Below, piece by piece: positions 45,336 through 56,838 of a stretch of 64,000 bases of DNA. A model generated the notes under the pieces. That model ran no database searches and was not told the DNA's origin. It saw only the letters and a list, made by a program, of their open reading frames with translations. How positions within the stretch are numbered: position 1 is the stretch's first letter; each line of letters starts with the position of its first letter. The translations under genes were made by a program, and so were the position numbers. Origin of the DNA: Diplodia intermedia (lineage: Eukaryota; Ascomycota; Dothideomycetes; Botryosphaeriales; Botryosphaeriaceae); assembly GCA_021495925.1 (NCBI GenBank), contig JAKEKT010000005.1, forward strand, positions 186,001 to 250,000, read 5' to 3'.

Positions 45336-47167
45336 CTAACCAGCGTGCTCCACAATCTCGCTGACGATCTTGCCGTCCTTGATGTACGTCCTGAACTGCT
45401 CGGGCAGAGGGTGCTCCGTGTAGTCCTCCTCCTCCCCTGCAGGCGGCAGGTTGATGTTGATGCTGGAGCATTTGCTGCTGATGATTTCGGTGCCCAAGCT
45501 TTCCGGGCCAAGGTAGATGGCGGCGCTGTCAACCTGGTCAAGGAGGGCGGTAGGCAAAGTGCCCAGCACCTGCAGCGCGAAGTTGGGGCACTTGATGACA
45601 TCAATCGAAGAAACGAGCGAGTCCAGAACAATTGAGGTGCGAGCGCTGTTGTCGATGGAAATGGCGTTGGCCTTGCCCTTGATCTGGATCGTGGTCTTGT
45701 TGCACTTCGTAATGAGAATGGATTGAACGAGGGTGGCCTCAACCACCAAAGGCTCGGGAGTCTCTTCGAAGTTTTCCTGTAGTCGTCATACTTAGCACGG
45801 GTATCCTTACTCGCCTGGGCGTCGATCTTCGACTGTTGGACATGACTCACGATAATCCACTTGTTGCCATCAAGCTCCATCTTCGGCGGCTTCTTCGAGC
45901 GCATGCTTTCCGGCTTAGGCTTCTTACCCGGGGGAGCGGGGGATTTGCCCCTGGAACCTGTGCTGTCCTTACGCTCAGGAACGGTGGAGTTTGCGCGCAA
46001 CGCCGGGTTTTTGTGCGTCATTTGACTGGGATCGACCTTCCGCAGACCAGAAGTGACTGCCTCTCCCTTGTTAAGTTCGTCAAAGACGGCACCCATGTCG
46101 GCGGCACCACCACCCTTGCCAGCTGGTGCTGGACCAGGCGGAGGGGGAGGAATGTTATCGAACGTAGGAAGCGGCGGCGGCGGAGGTGGCGGCGGGGCAC
46201 CACCGGCTGGTGGGGCAGGCGCTGCAGGAGCACCATTGGTGCCTTCTGACTTGACTTGACGAAGGGCTTCGGCAGCATCGATGCCGCTCGCGTTCCATTG
46301 AACACCCTTAGCGTGGTTGTTCTTGATGTAGAGAATGAGCGTTTTGAAGAGCCGGTAGAAAGACTGAACCCATTCCACATGAGTACGATCCCTGGCCGCT
46401 CATTAGTTTTCAATCCGGTGTAGACGAATCTGCTGCACGTACTTATCCCTGTAATCCTTCAGCACCTTGTTGCCGTACATCTGCGCGCCACCGAAAAGCT
46501 CAGCGGCCACATCGCCAGGCTTCGAGTCCATGGTGACCCATCCCAGTACGCCAACACCGTCGCCGACCATTGTCAGGTGGTTCTTGACTTCTGGGTCCCT
46601 GGTGATTTGCTTGACTTGGTCGACTTTCTCAATTGCACCCTGCAGGTCCTTCAAAACTTCAAGGAAGACAGGAGAGGACATGTCAGGCTTTTTCGCAAGC
46701 GTGGTGACCTGGAGGAACTGGCGCTGGGAGGCGAAAGCGTCGGAGAGAGCTGATGCCTGGGAATTGTCTCAGTGAAAGTCCATTGTCGCGCGTACCGTGA
46801 CGTATACCTGTTCAGCGATAGGTCCGCCGAGCTGCTTGCTCAGTGACACGAATTCCTTCAGCTCATTGTCCAGGAGCTCGTCGAAAGCAGCAAGCATGGG
46901 AGGGACTTCGGCTTTGGCGGGCGCAGGCGGTGCGCCAGGAGCTGCGGGCGGCGCAGAAGCTCTGGCAGGAGTTTGGGCAGCAGCGGCAGCCTGCGCGCCG
47001 GGAGCGGCATCGAGAGCGGAGGGCTTCTCGAAGCTGGACGAGGCAATGTCCTCCAATCGGGAGGTGGCGGCCTCCAGCCTAAGGGCGAGCTTTGTCAGCG
47101 CATCGTCCGGGAGGTGAACGGGCGACGAGAGACGGTAGAGCAGCGGGTCTTTGTCGTGCTGGGCCAT
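45336..47167 (-). CDS. SRV2: Adenylyl cyclase-associated protein CAP/Srv2
   Basis: Four exons, 47167-46808, 46756-46443, 46391-45851 and 45776-45336, with introns of 51, 51 and 74 nt; 551 residues. The N-terminus contains the helical CAP region with the RLEDIA cyclase-binding box. It is followed by an Ala/Pro linker and the helical folded domain (about 95-255: FDELLDNELKEFVSLSKQLGG, WVQSFYRLFK). A proline-rich stretch (288-315, eight prolines in a row) is the profilin/SH3 site. A basic WH2-like segment precedes the C-terminal beta-helix CARP domain (about 400-551), which ends GKIVSEIVEHAG. CAP recycles ADP-actin from cofilin and links Ras/cAMP signalling to actin. All domains are present. Confidence 0.95.
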
Positions 47168-47839
47168 TCTGGAGGTGGGAGTGCGGAGTTACCGTTTGAT
47201 CAGGGTGGTCAGGTTATGCATATTGTTCTGTGCCATGATGGGCAATGGCGGGGATCACTGCTGCCGCGGCAGGTGCTAGCAAGGGCAGTGGCGAGGCGAG
47301 GCGAGGCAGGCGCTGATGCTGGAGCTTGCGGGCAGCAACTGAGAGCTCGCGGCTGGAGCGGGTCGGCGGGCGTCGGGGGGTGACTTTGAGGGCGTGATGC
47401 CTTGGGCCGGCTGCAGGAGATCTGGGCCGGGGCCGCGCGCGTCTAGGGTCCGGCTCCGAGACGTTGTTTTGCTGAACGCGATCAAAGAAAACGGCGTGTC
47501 GCTCAGCGTGACACGTTGAACGAGCGTGAGGGAGCAGTGCGATCCGCGGTGAGGTGTCCGAGTCAGGCTGGGGTTGAGGCAGCGAGTGCGCCGGGCGCGC
47601 CGCTCTCCTGGCCGCACGTTGCGCTGGGCTGGGCCGTGCTGGGCCGCCTAGGGTGCTTGGGCCGGTGCTGTGCGACGAGTGGCCTGTGGCTTCGCCTGCT
47701 CCCGCTCCGCAGCACAGAAACCCCATTCATGCAGCAATACGCCGCCTCTCCAGATTACGCCAGGGTTCAGCGTGAGCACGCCTGTTCCACGGTGCCCGCC
47801 CTCCCGCTGCACGTCCTGCTCGACGCCCTCCTGTACATC
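47168..47839. promoter_or_regulatory. Divergent promoter region CAP / Mak32-like
   Basis: 672 bp between divergent start codons, GC-rich. An upstream in-frame extension of the plus gene exists but lacks coding features. Confidence 0.45.
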
Positions 47840-49313
47840 ATGGCCGACGACGAGGACGTCACCATCGACTTTGTGTCGCTTGGCATGTTCATCTTGGGTA
47901 CGATGCAACCATCAATCCCAAAACAGAAACAGAGCACCTTCTGAGAGCCACAGACGACATCGAGTTCAAGCCGCCCACCCCGCCCGTCAAAGATGTCGTT
48001 GGCGGTGCAGGCGCCTACTCTGCCATCGGAGCACGCATCATGTCCCCGCCGCCGCTTTCGCGCTCTGTCGGCTGGATTGTCGACTGCGGCTCGGATTTCC
48101 CTGACGAGGTCCGCAACACCATCCAGCAATGGGACACCAGCTGCCTCCTCCGAGAAACTCCTCACAGACTCACCACCCGAGGCTGGAACGGCTATGGCGA
48201 GAACGAACATCGAGGTACGATCACGATTTTTCCTTCTCACCGCAACTTCAGTGGTGTCCTCTCTTCCTTCACGTGCTCCCACTCCCACTCCCACTTCCGG
48301 AAGCTCGTGCCCCAGTAAAGCCGCACTAAAGCGACTTCCACCACCCCGACTTTTGTTTTTCGCTTCTTGTCTGCGCACGCCCACTGCTTGGATTATCATG
48401 TCTCGGCCTGCTTCCTTCCGCCTGCCCGTTCTTTCAGGATCCAAGCCTCAGCCACTTCTTCACTCCCGAAACACTGCACATTCCCCGTAATCTCATCACC
48501 TCCATGCAATCTACAATTTTTACGTCATTACGTTCCTCATTTCCCTGACTTTTCCATTCAGCCTTCAAGTACATGACGGAGAAACTCCGCATCGACCATG
48601 ACGCTCTCACACCGGAGTTGCTCCTTTCTAAATCTTACCATCTGATCTGCTCGTCGACGCGTTGCATCGACCTGGTCACCAACATCCTTTTCAAGCGCAA
48701 ATGTCTGGCCCCCGACCGGTGGGTCAACCCGCCGCTCTTCATCTGGGAGCCGGTGCCTGATCTGTGCACGCCCGAGGAATATGAAGAGTGTCTCCAGGCG
48801 CTGCGGTACGTCGACGTTGTGAGTCCAAATCACGGCGAGCTTGGTGGGTATTTTGGACGCAGTACCGTCACTCCGGAAGGTGACGTGGACAAGGCGGCGG
48901 TGCAAGAATGCACAGAGCAATGGCTGGAGTCTGGCGTGGGCGCGAGGGGGAATGGAGCTGTGGTCGTAAGATGTGGAAAGGACGGCTGCTATGTCGCTTC
49001 GCGGGAAAACAAGACTTGGCTTCCAGCTTTCCATACATCCGCAGAAGCTGTCGTCGATCCTACTGGCGGCGGCAATGGATTCCTGGGAGGCTTGGCAGTT
49101 GGCCTAGTGCGTGGAGGCAACACACCGGGAGTGGAGAATGTCGAAGAGGCAGCGATTTGGGGCAGCATCGCTGCCAGCTACACGATCGAGCAGGTCGGTA
49201 TGCCCGTTCTGGAGAAAGGAGATACTGAGCAAGGAGAGAGGTGGAATGGTACTAGAGTAGAGGACAGACTGAGGGAGTATAAAGAAAGAGTGGGGAAACT
49301 GGAAAGCAACTGA
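47840..49313 (+). CDS. Mak32-like protein of the PfkB sugar-kinase superfamily
   Basis: Three exons, 47840-47897, 47954-48214 and 48562-49313; 356 residues. Intron 1 is 56 nt and intron 2 is 347 nt, by far the longest in the window. The fold is that of PfkB/ribokinase proteins: a GGAGAYSAIGAR nucleoside-side motif near the N-terminus, VSPNHGELGG, VVVRCGKDGCYV, and the C-terminal ATP/anion motif DPTGGGNGFLGG. In active kinases this reads GAGD with Asp as catalytic base; here the position is Asn278, as I recall for yeast Mak32, which is needed for M1 double-stranded-RNA maintenance. Kinase activity is therefore doubtful and a binding or regulatory role is possible. No targeting signal. Confidence 0.85.
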
Positions 49314-49591
49314 AGGTAAGAATTACTGCTTGAATGCAGCGTCGGCTGCCATGCTAGCATCCTTTCCTTATAACGTATTATGCCATAGAGAATAGACGAT
49401 CATTGATACCCCCATTTGTTCTGGTATGATCGGAAGCGTGGAAGGCCGGACGACTGCCAACTGTTGTGAATGGTCTACAAATGCAGGTACCTTGCGATCA
49501 ATGCCTTGACCTGCGACGTTTGCAGCCATCACATCGCCATTGTTTTCGATTCGAATTACGCCCTGAAATTCTTGATTCTTCGTACCAGCGT

Positions 49592-50001
49592 CTATGATTC
49601 CTGCTTCTGCTCGCGCTCGTGCTCAATGATCTGCTTGCTCCAGCTGCGGTGCGTATGTCAACAACATATTCCGCCGGGACTCCGCAATGGAGGGAACCTT
49701 ACTTTCTGCTAGGGAAGAATCTGCCAGGCTCAGGGAACTTGGACCGCTGCTCCCTCTGCGCACTGATGTACCAAGCCAAGCTGGTTATGCCAATGACAAC
49801 GCCGCCCATGACTGCCGTGTTCGCCTTCCAATTCTTCGGCTGCGCGTACCAACCACCGGCCGGAGACCAGACATGCTTGGGGTACCTGTAAATGGAAGTG
49901 TTCCTTCAGCGTGTGTCCTGCTGCCGGATGGGATGCGCATTGCTGATTATACGAGGGATGCGATTGGGCGGCACATACGGGATCTTTCCGCCTCCACCCA
50001 T
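49592..50001 (-). CDS. Small single-pass membrane protein, probably mitochondrial
   Basis: Three short exons, 50001-49979 (23 nt), 49885-49703 and 49643-49592, with introns of 93 and 59 nt; donors are GTATGT and GTAAGG, acceptors ACAG and GCAG, and phases fit. The product has 85 residues, starts MGGGGKIPYPKHVWSPAGGW, contains a membrane segment (about 35-50, MGGVVIGITSLAWYI) and ends in a charged tail after FFPSRNWSKQ. The motif order GGGKIPYPKHVWSP...FFPSR...WSKQ matches a small protein family that I recall as conserved in filamentous fungi and linked to the mitochondrial inner membrane, perhaps a complex I accessory subunit. It shares a short promoter with mL44. The exact identity is not certain. 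Confidence 0.8.
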
Positions 50002-50379
50002 GGTGTGCAGTGAGATGTACGGTATGCGATTGGGGACGGGATGCGGTGGACGAGCGTCTGGAGCTCTCTCGGGGGTGGTGTGCGGATGGGAGCTCGACCT
50101 TGGTAGGAGCGGGCAAGCCGATGTGAGAGGCAGTCGCGGTCGAGTGTCGCGTAACGATACTTGCATACGTAAGCAAATATCCTCGCGCTAAACTGCAAAT
50201 TGCACACATGAACATACGCTAGGCCGTGCACTAGCATTCTGCCGCTCGTCGAAGTCGGGCGAGCTGTGTCTGAGGAAATTTTGGAGGACTACGTTAATTG
50301 ACCCGCAACCACTCCCACCCATCACGTCCGAGCGGTGCCCCATCCCTACCGCCGGCTTTTCCTCCCTCCTCTTCCGTCC
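50002..50379. promoter_or_regulatory. Bidirectional promoter of two mitochondrial-type genes
   Basis: 378 bp between the small membrane protein (-) and mL44 (+). No TATA box is obvious. Confidence 0.5.
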
Positions 50380-51612
50380 ATGAAGCGTTTACGGGTAGAA
50401 CGGTTGGGCAGTGCCCGCATCCTGACGCGCCTCACACGACCACGCCCGCAGTGCCCTTTCATTCAGCAGCAACAGCCGCAGTTCCAGCCTCAATGCCGCC
50501 AAATACCCTTCGCCCGGTTACAGTCCACCGACTCGTCCGCTACGTCCGATGAACCCATTGACTCCGAGGAGCTCCCGACCTCATTTGATCCAGAGTCAGT
50601 AGAACTCGAGGCCCTTCCGTCTCCCCCGACATCTGCGGCAGTAGACTCGGCCAAGCTCGCTGCTCTCCACGCTCGTCTGTCGCTGCCGGCGCGACTGCCT
50701 CTTCAAACACTTGCGCGCACACTCGTCGACCCGTCGGCCGACCGGAACCCGGACTTCAACAATGCCGCGCTGGCAACGCTCGGCAGCGACCTGCTGGGTT
50801 ACTACACCAGCGAGCACATCATATGCACATATCCGCGCATCCCGATGCCCGTCCTGCTCTCCGCCATGCAAGCCTACGTCGGTGACGGCGCCCTCTCCGC
50901 CATCACGCGCGAATGGGGTGTCGAGAAGGCGGCAGCCCCCGGCGGCGAAGTCGACCCAGGCCTCCTCCAATTCACACTTTACGAGCCGGAGACCGAATTC
51001 CTGCCATTCCGGCGGAACACGGGGCGGCCGAACGAGAACCGGGGCATGGGCTGGCGGCGCGGCATGTCGTCGCGCATCGTCTACGACGACGCCTTCGGCG
51101 AGCTGCGCGGGCGGGCGATGACCAGGGCGCCGATGCGCCATCAGGCGGCGACGGTCGAGCAGGCCAGCGCCGGCTTCGTGCGCGCCGTCGTCGGCGCGGT
51201 GTACGCGCACGCCGGCCGCGGTGCTGCCCAGCAGTTCGCCCAGGCCCACTTCCTCTCCCGCCACCTCGACCTCGCCTCGCTGTTCAACTTCACTGTGCCC
51301 ACCCGCGACTTGTCGCGACTGTGTGCCCGTGAGGGCTTCGAGGCGCCCGTCGCCCGCCTGCTCGCCGAGACCGGCCGTGAGAGCAGACATCCGGTGTTTG
51401 TGGTGGGCGTGTACAGCGGACGGGACAAGTTGGGAGAGGGGCCGGGTGCGAGTCTTGAGGAGGCCAGATTCAGGGCCACGGCTGCTGCGTTGAAGAGCTG
51501 GTACCTTTACAGTCCTCTGGATGTGACAAAGCCCAGCGAGATGGAGGACAGCAAGAAGGAGGGCAAGAAGTGGGTGCCGAATATGGTGGATCCGGGTGAG
51601 ATCGTCGTGTAA
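50380..51612 (+). CDS. MRPL3: Mitochondrial large ribosomal subunit protein mL44 (Mrpl3)
   Basis: Intronless, 410 residues from the ATG at 50,380. Residues 1-45 are rich in Arg, Gln and Pro with no acidic residue after position 10, fitting a mitochondrial presequence. The middle is an RNase III-like fold without its catalytic acidic set: LATLGSDLLGYYTSEHIICTYPRIPMPVL, where an active enzyme would carry the E/D signature. The C-terminus is a dsRNA-binding domain (HPVFVVGVYSGRDKLGEG...SLEEARFRATAAALKSWYL). This layout is that of mL44, a structural protein of the mitoribosome large subunit. The gene is very GC-rich at third positions. The divergent neighbour is also probably mitochondrial, so co-regulation is plausible. 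Confidence 0.92.
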   Translation: MKRLRVERLGSARILTRLTRPRPQCPFIQQQQPQFQPQCRQIPFARLQSTDSSATSDEPIDSEELPTSFDPESVELEALPSPPTSAAVDSAKLAALHARLSLPARLPLQTLARTLVDPSADRNPDFNNAALATLGSDLLGYYTSEHIICTYPRIPMPVLLSAMQAYVGDGALSAITREWGVEKAAAPGGEVDPGLLQFTLYEPETEFLPFRRNTGRPNENRGMGWRRGMSSRIVYDDAFGELRGRAMTRAPMRHQAATVEQASAGFVRAVVGAVYAHAGRGAAQQFAQAHFLSRHLDLASLFNFTVPTRDLSRLCAREGFEAPVARLLAETGRESRHPVFVVGVYSGRDKLGEGPGASLEEARFRATAAALKSWYLYSPLDVTKPSEMEDSKKEGKKWVPNMVDPGEIVV

Positions 51613-53076
51613 AAGGAAAAGCGTGATTCACTTCTATGGACATCGTATTTGGAACGTCTCGAAGAATAAAGACAGGCATGGCATCGAAACGCAGGGTGTG
51701 TTCTCTGCCCACGCTTTTTTAGCATGGAGATGGAAACGATGTATGAGGGAAAGGAAACGAGGACAAAGACCGCTGTGAGAAGAAGAGGAAGCGGATAAGC
51801 ATCTGTATCATACCAAACACGTGGAAAGCTTTTTGGGATTGGATCTGTTGCTGTGCATGTGTGATTACGTCGCTCAGGAATTAGCAAGACTATTTAGGAG
51901 ACCTTTGCTATAGCGACGAGGGTAGACCAAGAAAAAAGAACACATCAAGGGGAATTAGAGCGGGATACACAAAACTCAAAGAAGAACGATATTTCCGTCT
52001 CCGCGGCTGCTTCAGCTAGCCATACAATGAGTTTTAACATTTAGGAGCAGTAGATAGACAGTTTCTCGCTCCATCCAGGTACGTCTGTATGGCTCAGCGA
52101 GCCATTAGCACCTCCAACGCTGAGACCAATAGGGAGCTTTCAATGGCCGAACATGCTGTAAGCTGGCGCTAGATGGTTGAGAGAATTGGTGGCCACCAAG
52201 GCACAAAAAGCGAAAATCGTTGCCGAGTCATCCCGCTCGGATATGAGGATTTTGTGGGGATAAAACTGTAATGGCAAGGGCAAAGCGAGAGTTATGTGGC
52301 TGCAGCGGAGTCATATGACTCTCTAGGATTGTCACTGACCAGACAAAGCCGCATGGATGTTGTTTGTTGGACACCGGTGACGTGCAAAGGCAAAGGCAAA
52401 GGGATTGGAGCATCTGCGAGTCTGCGAATCGCAAGCAAGCGCATAGTCCACAGATGGGCTCTTTCAACATAAAGACCAATCGCCACCATGGCCGAGCGAT
52501 TCGACCGAGCCTAGAATGCCATTGACCACAGCTTCTGCCGGCAAGAAAGCTTTGAAAGAAGGGTTCAAAAGCAGGAGCGTTTGACTGAGGTCCACGGTCG
52601 GTAGCGCACACTGAGTCAGGCATCCCCGCCAAAATGGGGCGCACTGTGGCACTTAATCCGAGCTTGCCTTGCCGTCACCACGACCCACGAGAAATTCCCA
52701 CCTCGCCACCTGCTGCCAAAAGGACCTCCGACCCGTCGTCCATCGGGAGCTACGCCATCGGAAGGCTGCACGACCTTAATTGTCTCGTCGCACTCTCCCC
52801 TCGACGGCCTCTTGATCACTTCTCCCAGGCAACGCCGCTGCCTTCTCGCACCTGCACCTCGGGCGTACGAGAAAGAGCTTTAGCTTGCTTGCCTGCGACC
52901 CGCTCGCTCGTCGACACGGCCCCCAGCCCACCACAAAAGCTCGGCAGAGCCACAGCGTTTTCGCACCCGTCGACCGTCCGTCCACCTCGCTGACGACGAT
53001 CCGGGCACCGCAACGTTGACGCCTGCGCCACTTCACCCGCACACGCAATTAAGCAGCGTCTCACCCACCGATCACA
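51613..53076. other. Intergenic region
   Basis: 1.46 kb. The left part is AT-richer mL44 3' flank; the last 400 bp is the C-rich leader and promoter of eIF5B. No gene or repeat recognised. Confidence 0.4.
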
Positions 53077-56000
53077 ATGCCTCCGAAGAAGAAGGGCGGC
53101 AAGAAGGCCCAGCAGGACGACTGGGAAGCTGAGCTGGGCGAGACCATCGACCCGATAGCCGCCGCGACCGAGGCCGCGAAGCAGGAAGAGGCTGCCAACG
53201 ATGCCGCCGAGGACGGAGAGGAGACGGGCGGCGGCGGCGGCGGCCTGATGGCTGCGCTGCGCAAGAACAAGGGCAAGCGTGCCAAGAAGGGCAAGGTCAA
53301 TGACTTCCTCGAGGGCGAGGACGCGCCCGGGTCCGGCGACGCGAGCGGCGTGCAGACCCCGCAGGAGGACCTCGCTGCCAAGGCGCCCGAAGAGGCCAAC
53401 ATGGACGACGACGAGCTCTTCGGTCCGGTGAAGAAGGGCAAGGGTGGCAAGCAGCAGCAGCAGAAGAAGCAGGAGAAGGAGGCCGACGACGAGGAAGAAG
53501 GCGGCAAGTTGAAGTCGAAGAAGGAGAAGGAGAAGGAGAAGAAGGAACGCGAGAAGGCGCGGAAGAAGGAACAGGCGGCTAAGAAGAAGACTACCGCGCC
53601 CCCTCCCGCCCCCAAGGCCGAGCCTGCGAAGGCTGCTGAGGTGAAGGCTGAGACTTCGCCTGCTCCGGAGCCCGAGAAGCCCGGCGCCGCCGGTAAGAAG
53701 AAGAAGCTGAACCCGGCCCTTCTCGCTCTTCAGAAGCAACAGGAAGAGCGGAAACGTCTTGAGGAGGAGCAAGCTCGCCTGGCCGAGGAAGAGAGGAAGC
53801 GTATCGAGGAAGAAGAGCGCATGAACGAGGAAGAAGAGCAGAAGAAGGCCGAGGCGAGGGCTCAAAAGAAGCAGAAGGAGAAGGAAAAGATCGAGCAGCT
53901 TAAGCGTGAGGGCAAGTACCAGACCAAGGCCCAGAAGGAAGCGCAAAGGCAGGCCGAGCTTCGCATGAAGCAGATGATCGCAAGCGGCGCCAAGGTTGCC
54001 GGTCTTGAGGACCCTGACGCTAAAAAGAAGCCCGTATACGACAGAAAGAAGAAGGGCAAGAAGCAAGCTCCTGCTGAGACGCCCAAGGTTGACGAAAAGG
54101 CCGAGGAGGAGGCACGCAAGAAGCTCGAGGAACTTAAGCTCGCGGAGGAGCAAGCCAAGCTAGCCGCCGAGCAGGCTGAGAAGGCCAAGAAGGATGCCGA
54201 GGCTAAGAAGGCCGAGGAGGAGGAGGAGGAGGATCTCGAGGACTGGGAGGCCCTTGCCGATAAGGAGGAGGGCGTCAACATGGACGGCGTCAAGGACAGC
54301 TGGGACGCTGAAAGCGATGACGAGAAAGAAGCCAAGCCCGCTGCAGCGAACGGCAAGAAGACCGAGGACTCGGAGTCTGAAGAGGACTCTGAGGACGAAT
54401 CTTCTGACGAGGAGGAAATGACTGCTACCGAGAAGGCCGAGGCTGCTCGTAAGGCTGCAGCTGCGGAGCGCCGTAAGCAACAGCACGAGGCGGCTCTCGC
54501 TGCTCGGTCGAAGGACGACCTCCGCTCTCCTATTTGCTGTATTCTCGGACACGTCGATACTGGTAAGACGAAGTTGCTTGACAAGATTCGTCAAACAAAC
54601 GTCCAGGAAGGCGAAGCTGGTGGTATCACCCAGCAAATTGGTGCCACTTACTTCCCTGTTGACGCATTGAAGAAGAAGACGAATGTTGTGAACAAGGACG
54701 GCTCCTTTGAGTTCAAGATCCCCGGTCTCCTTGTCATTGACACGCCGGGTCACGAGTCTTTCACCAACCTCCGATCTCGCGGTTCATCTCTCTGCAACAT
54801 TGCCATTCTCGTCGTCGATATCATGCACGGTCTTGAACCCCAGACTCTTGAGTCTATGAGGCTGTTGCGTGACAAGAAGACTCCTTTCATCGTCGCACTC
54901 AACAAGATCGATCGTCTCTACGGCTGGAAGAAGATTGACAACAACGGTTTCCGCGAGAGTTTGTCCTTCCAGAACAAGGCCGTCCAGAATGAGTTCAGGG
55001 ACCGTCTCGAGAAGACCAAGGTGGCCTTTGCCGAGCAAGGGTTCAACTCTGAGCTGTTCTACGAGAACAAGTCCATGGCTCGCTACGTTTCCCTTGTGCC
55101 CACGTCCGCCCACACGGGTGAGGGTATTCCCGACATGCTCAGGCTTATCACCACCCTGACCCAAGAACGTATGACCAACAGCCTGATGTATCTTTCCGAG
55201 GTCGAGGCGACGGTTCTCGAAGTCAAGGTCGTCGAAGGTCTTGGTACCACCATCGACGTTATTCTGTCCAACGGTGTGCTGAATGAAGGCGATCGGATTG
55301 TCCTCTGCGGTACACAAGGAGCTATATCGACGAATATCCGTGCTCTCCTAACACCGGCGGAGATGAAGGAGCTGCGTATCAAGTCGCAGTACGTCCACAA
55401 CAAGACGATCAAGGCCGCCATGGGTGTCAAGATTGCTGCCGACGGTCTCGACAATGCTGTGGCTGGTTCGCGTCTCATGGTTGTTGGCCCTGAGGATGAC
55501 GAGGAGGATCTGGAGGAAGAGGTAAGTTCCACATACACTAGATGGTGCTTTACCCGAATCAGGATGCTAACAGTGAATAGGTCATGGGTGATCTTGAGAA
55601 CCTCCTGTCCCGCATCTCCAAGACTGGCCGTGGTGTCAGTGTCCAGGCGTCGACTCTTGGTTCGCTGGAGGCCCTTCTCGAGTTCTTGCGTGCGTCCAAG
55701 ATTCCTGTCGCCAACATTTCCATCGGTCCCGTCTTTAAGCGTGATGTCATGCAGTGCGGTATTATGCTTGAAAAGGCCAAGGAATACGCCGTCATGCTCT
55801 GTTTCGACGTGCGCGTCGACAAGGAAGCGCGCGAATATGCGGACCAGAACGGCGTCAAGATCTTTGAGGCAGACATTATCTACCACTTGTTCGACGCCTT
55901 CACGGCTCACATGAAGGAACTGGAGGAGCAGCGCAAGGAGGAGAGCAAGATGCTTGCTGTCTTCCCCTGCGTGCTCCGTCCCGTCGCCGTCTTCAACAAG

Positions 56001-56366
56001 AAGGACCCCATCGTCGTCGGTGTTGATGTCATTGAAGGCAACCTCAAGCTCCTTACCCCCATCTGTGCGATCAAGGAGAATCCCGTCACCAAGCAGAAGG
56101 AAATCATTTCGCTCGGCCGCGTCCAATCGATCGAGCGTGACCACAAGCAGATTGCTGTGTGCAAGAAGGGCCAGCCCTCGGTCGCGGTCAAGATCGAAGG
56201 CCCCAACCAGCCGCTGTATGGCCGCCACCTTGAAGAGAAGGATACGTTGTACAGTTTGATCTCGCGGCAGAGCATCGACACGCTCAAGGAGTTCTTCAGG
56301 GCCGATGTCAGCATGGACGAATGGGCGCTGATCAAGAAGATGAAGCCGATGTTTGATATTCCTTAG
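53077..56366 (+). CDS. FUN12: Translation initiation factor eIF5B (IF-2 homologue)
   Basis: Two exons, 53077-55521 and 55581-56366, with a 59-nt intron in phase 0; 1076 residues. The first 470 residues are a highly charged Lys/Glu-rich tail typical of eukaryotic eIF5B, dispensable for catalysis. The GTPase core starts at SPICCILGHVDTGKT: G1 GHVDTGKT at 491-498, G3 DTPGHE, G4 NKID and G5 SAHTGEG. Domains II, III and IV follow and end in MKPMFDIP. eIF5B joins the 60S subunit to the 48S complex after start-codon recognition, hydrolysing GTP. The ATG context (atcacaATGcc) is good. The protein is complete and should be essential or nearly so. Confidence 0.97.
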
Positions 56367-56838
56367 ATAAATTGAGGCGGAGAGCGGGGCGGTTGTTTGC
56401 TGAGGTACAAAAGTTTCCAATGTCTCTCATTCTCATGCACGACGGATGTCGAGATGGTTGGACGAAATGGCATTCTTATATCTATTTCTATTATTGTAAT
56501 GGCGTCTGTTAAAAGGTTGGCTCTTGTGCCTTTCAATCTCTGCTCTTTTCCTCTCTCGGAAAAGTGTGTATGACCAGCGTGCAGTTATCCGTCCCACTCG
56601 ACGTCGGTGCATTGTTAGCTTTCTGCGAGTTTGGGTAATTTACGAGAGCGGTGGGTCGAGGGAAGTCTTTGCATGTTTCGGTCATATGGTACGATGTCAT
56701 TCTTCATCTTGATTTGGCCTGAAATGCTGATTGTCAAATCTAGGACAGCAGAGCAAACGATAGGATATCTTTCCCGCTACTACCATCCAAAGCCGCTCCT
56801 GTCGAATATCACTCAATATAATTCTCTTACTACATCCC
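56367..56838. other. Convergent intergenic region
   Basis: The 3' UTRs of eIF5B and the surface protein. AT-rich with nothing else seen. Confidence 0.4.

Noticed and set aside
52816..54153. 445-codon Leu-rich minus-strand ORF
   Set aside because: Antisense of the Lys/Glu-rich eIF5B N-terminus; leucine runs come from reversed Lys/Glu codons.
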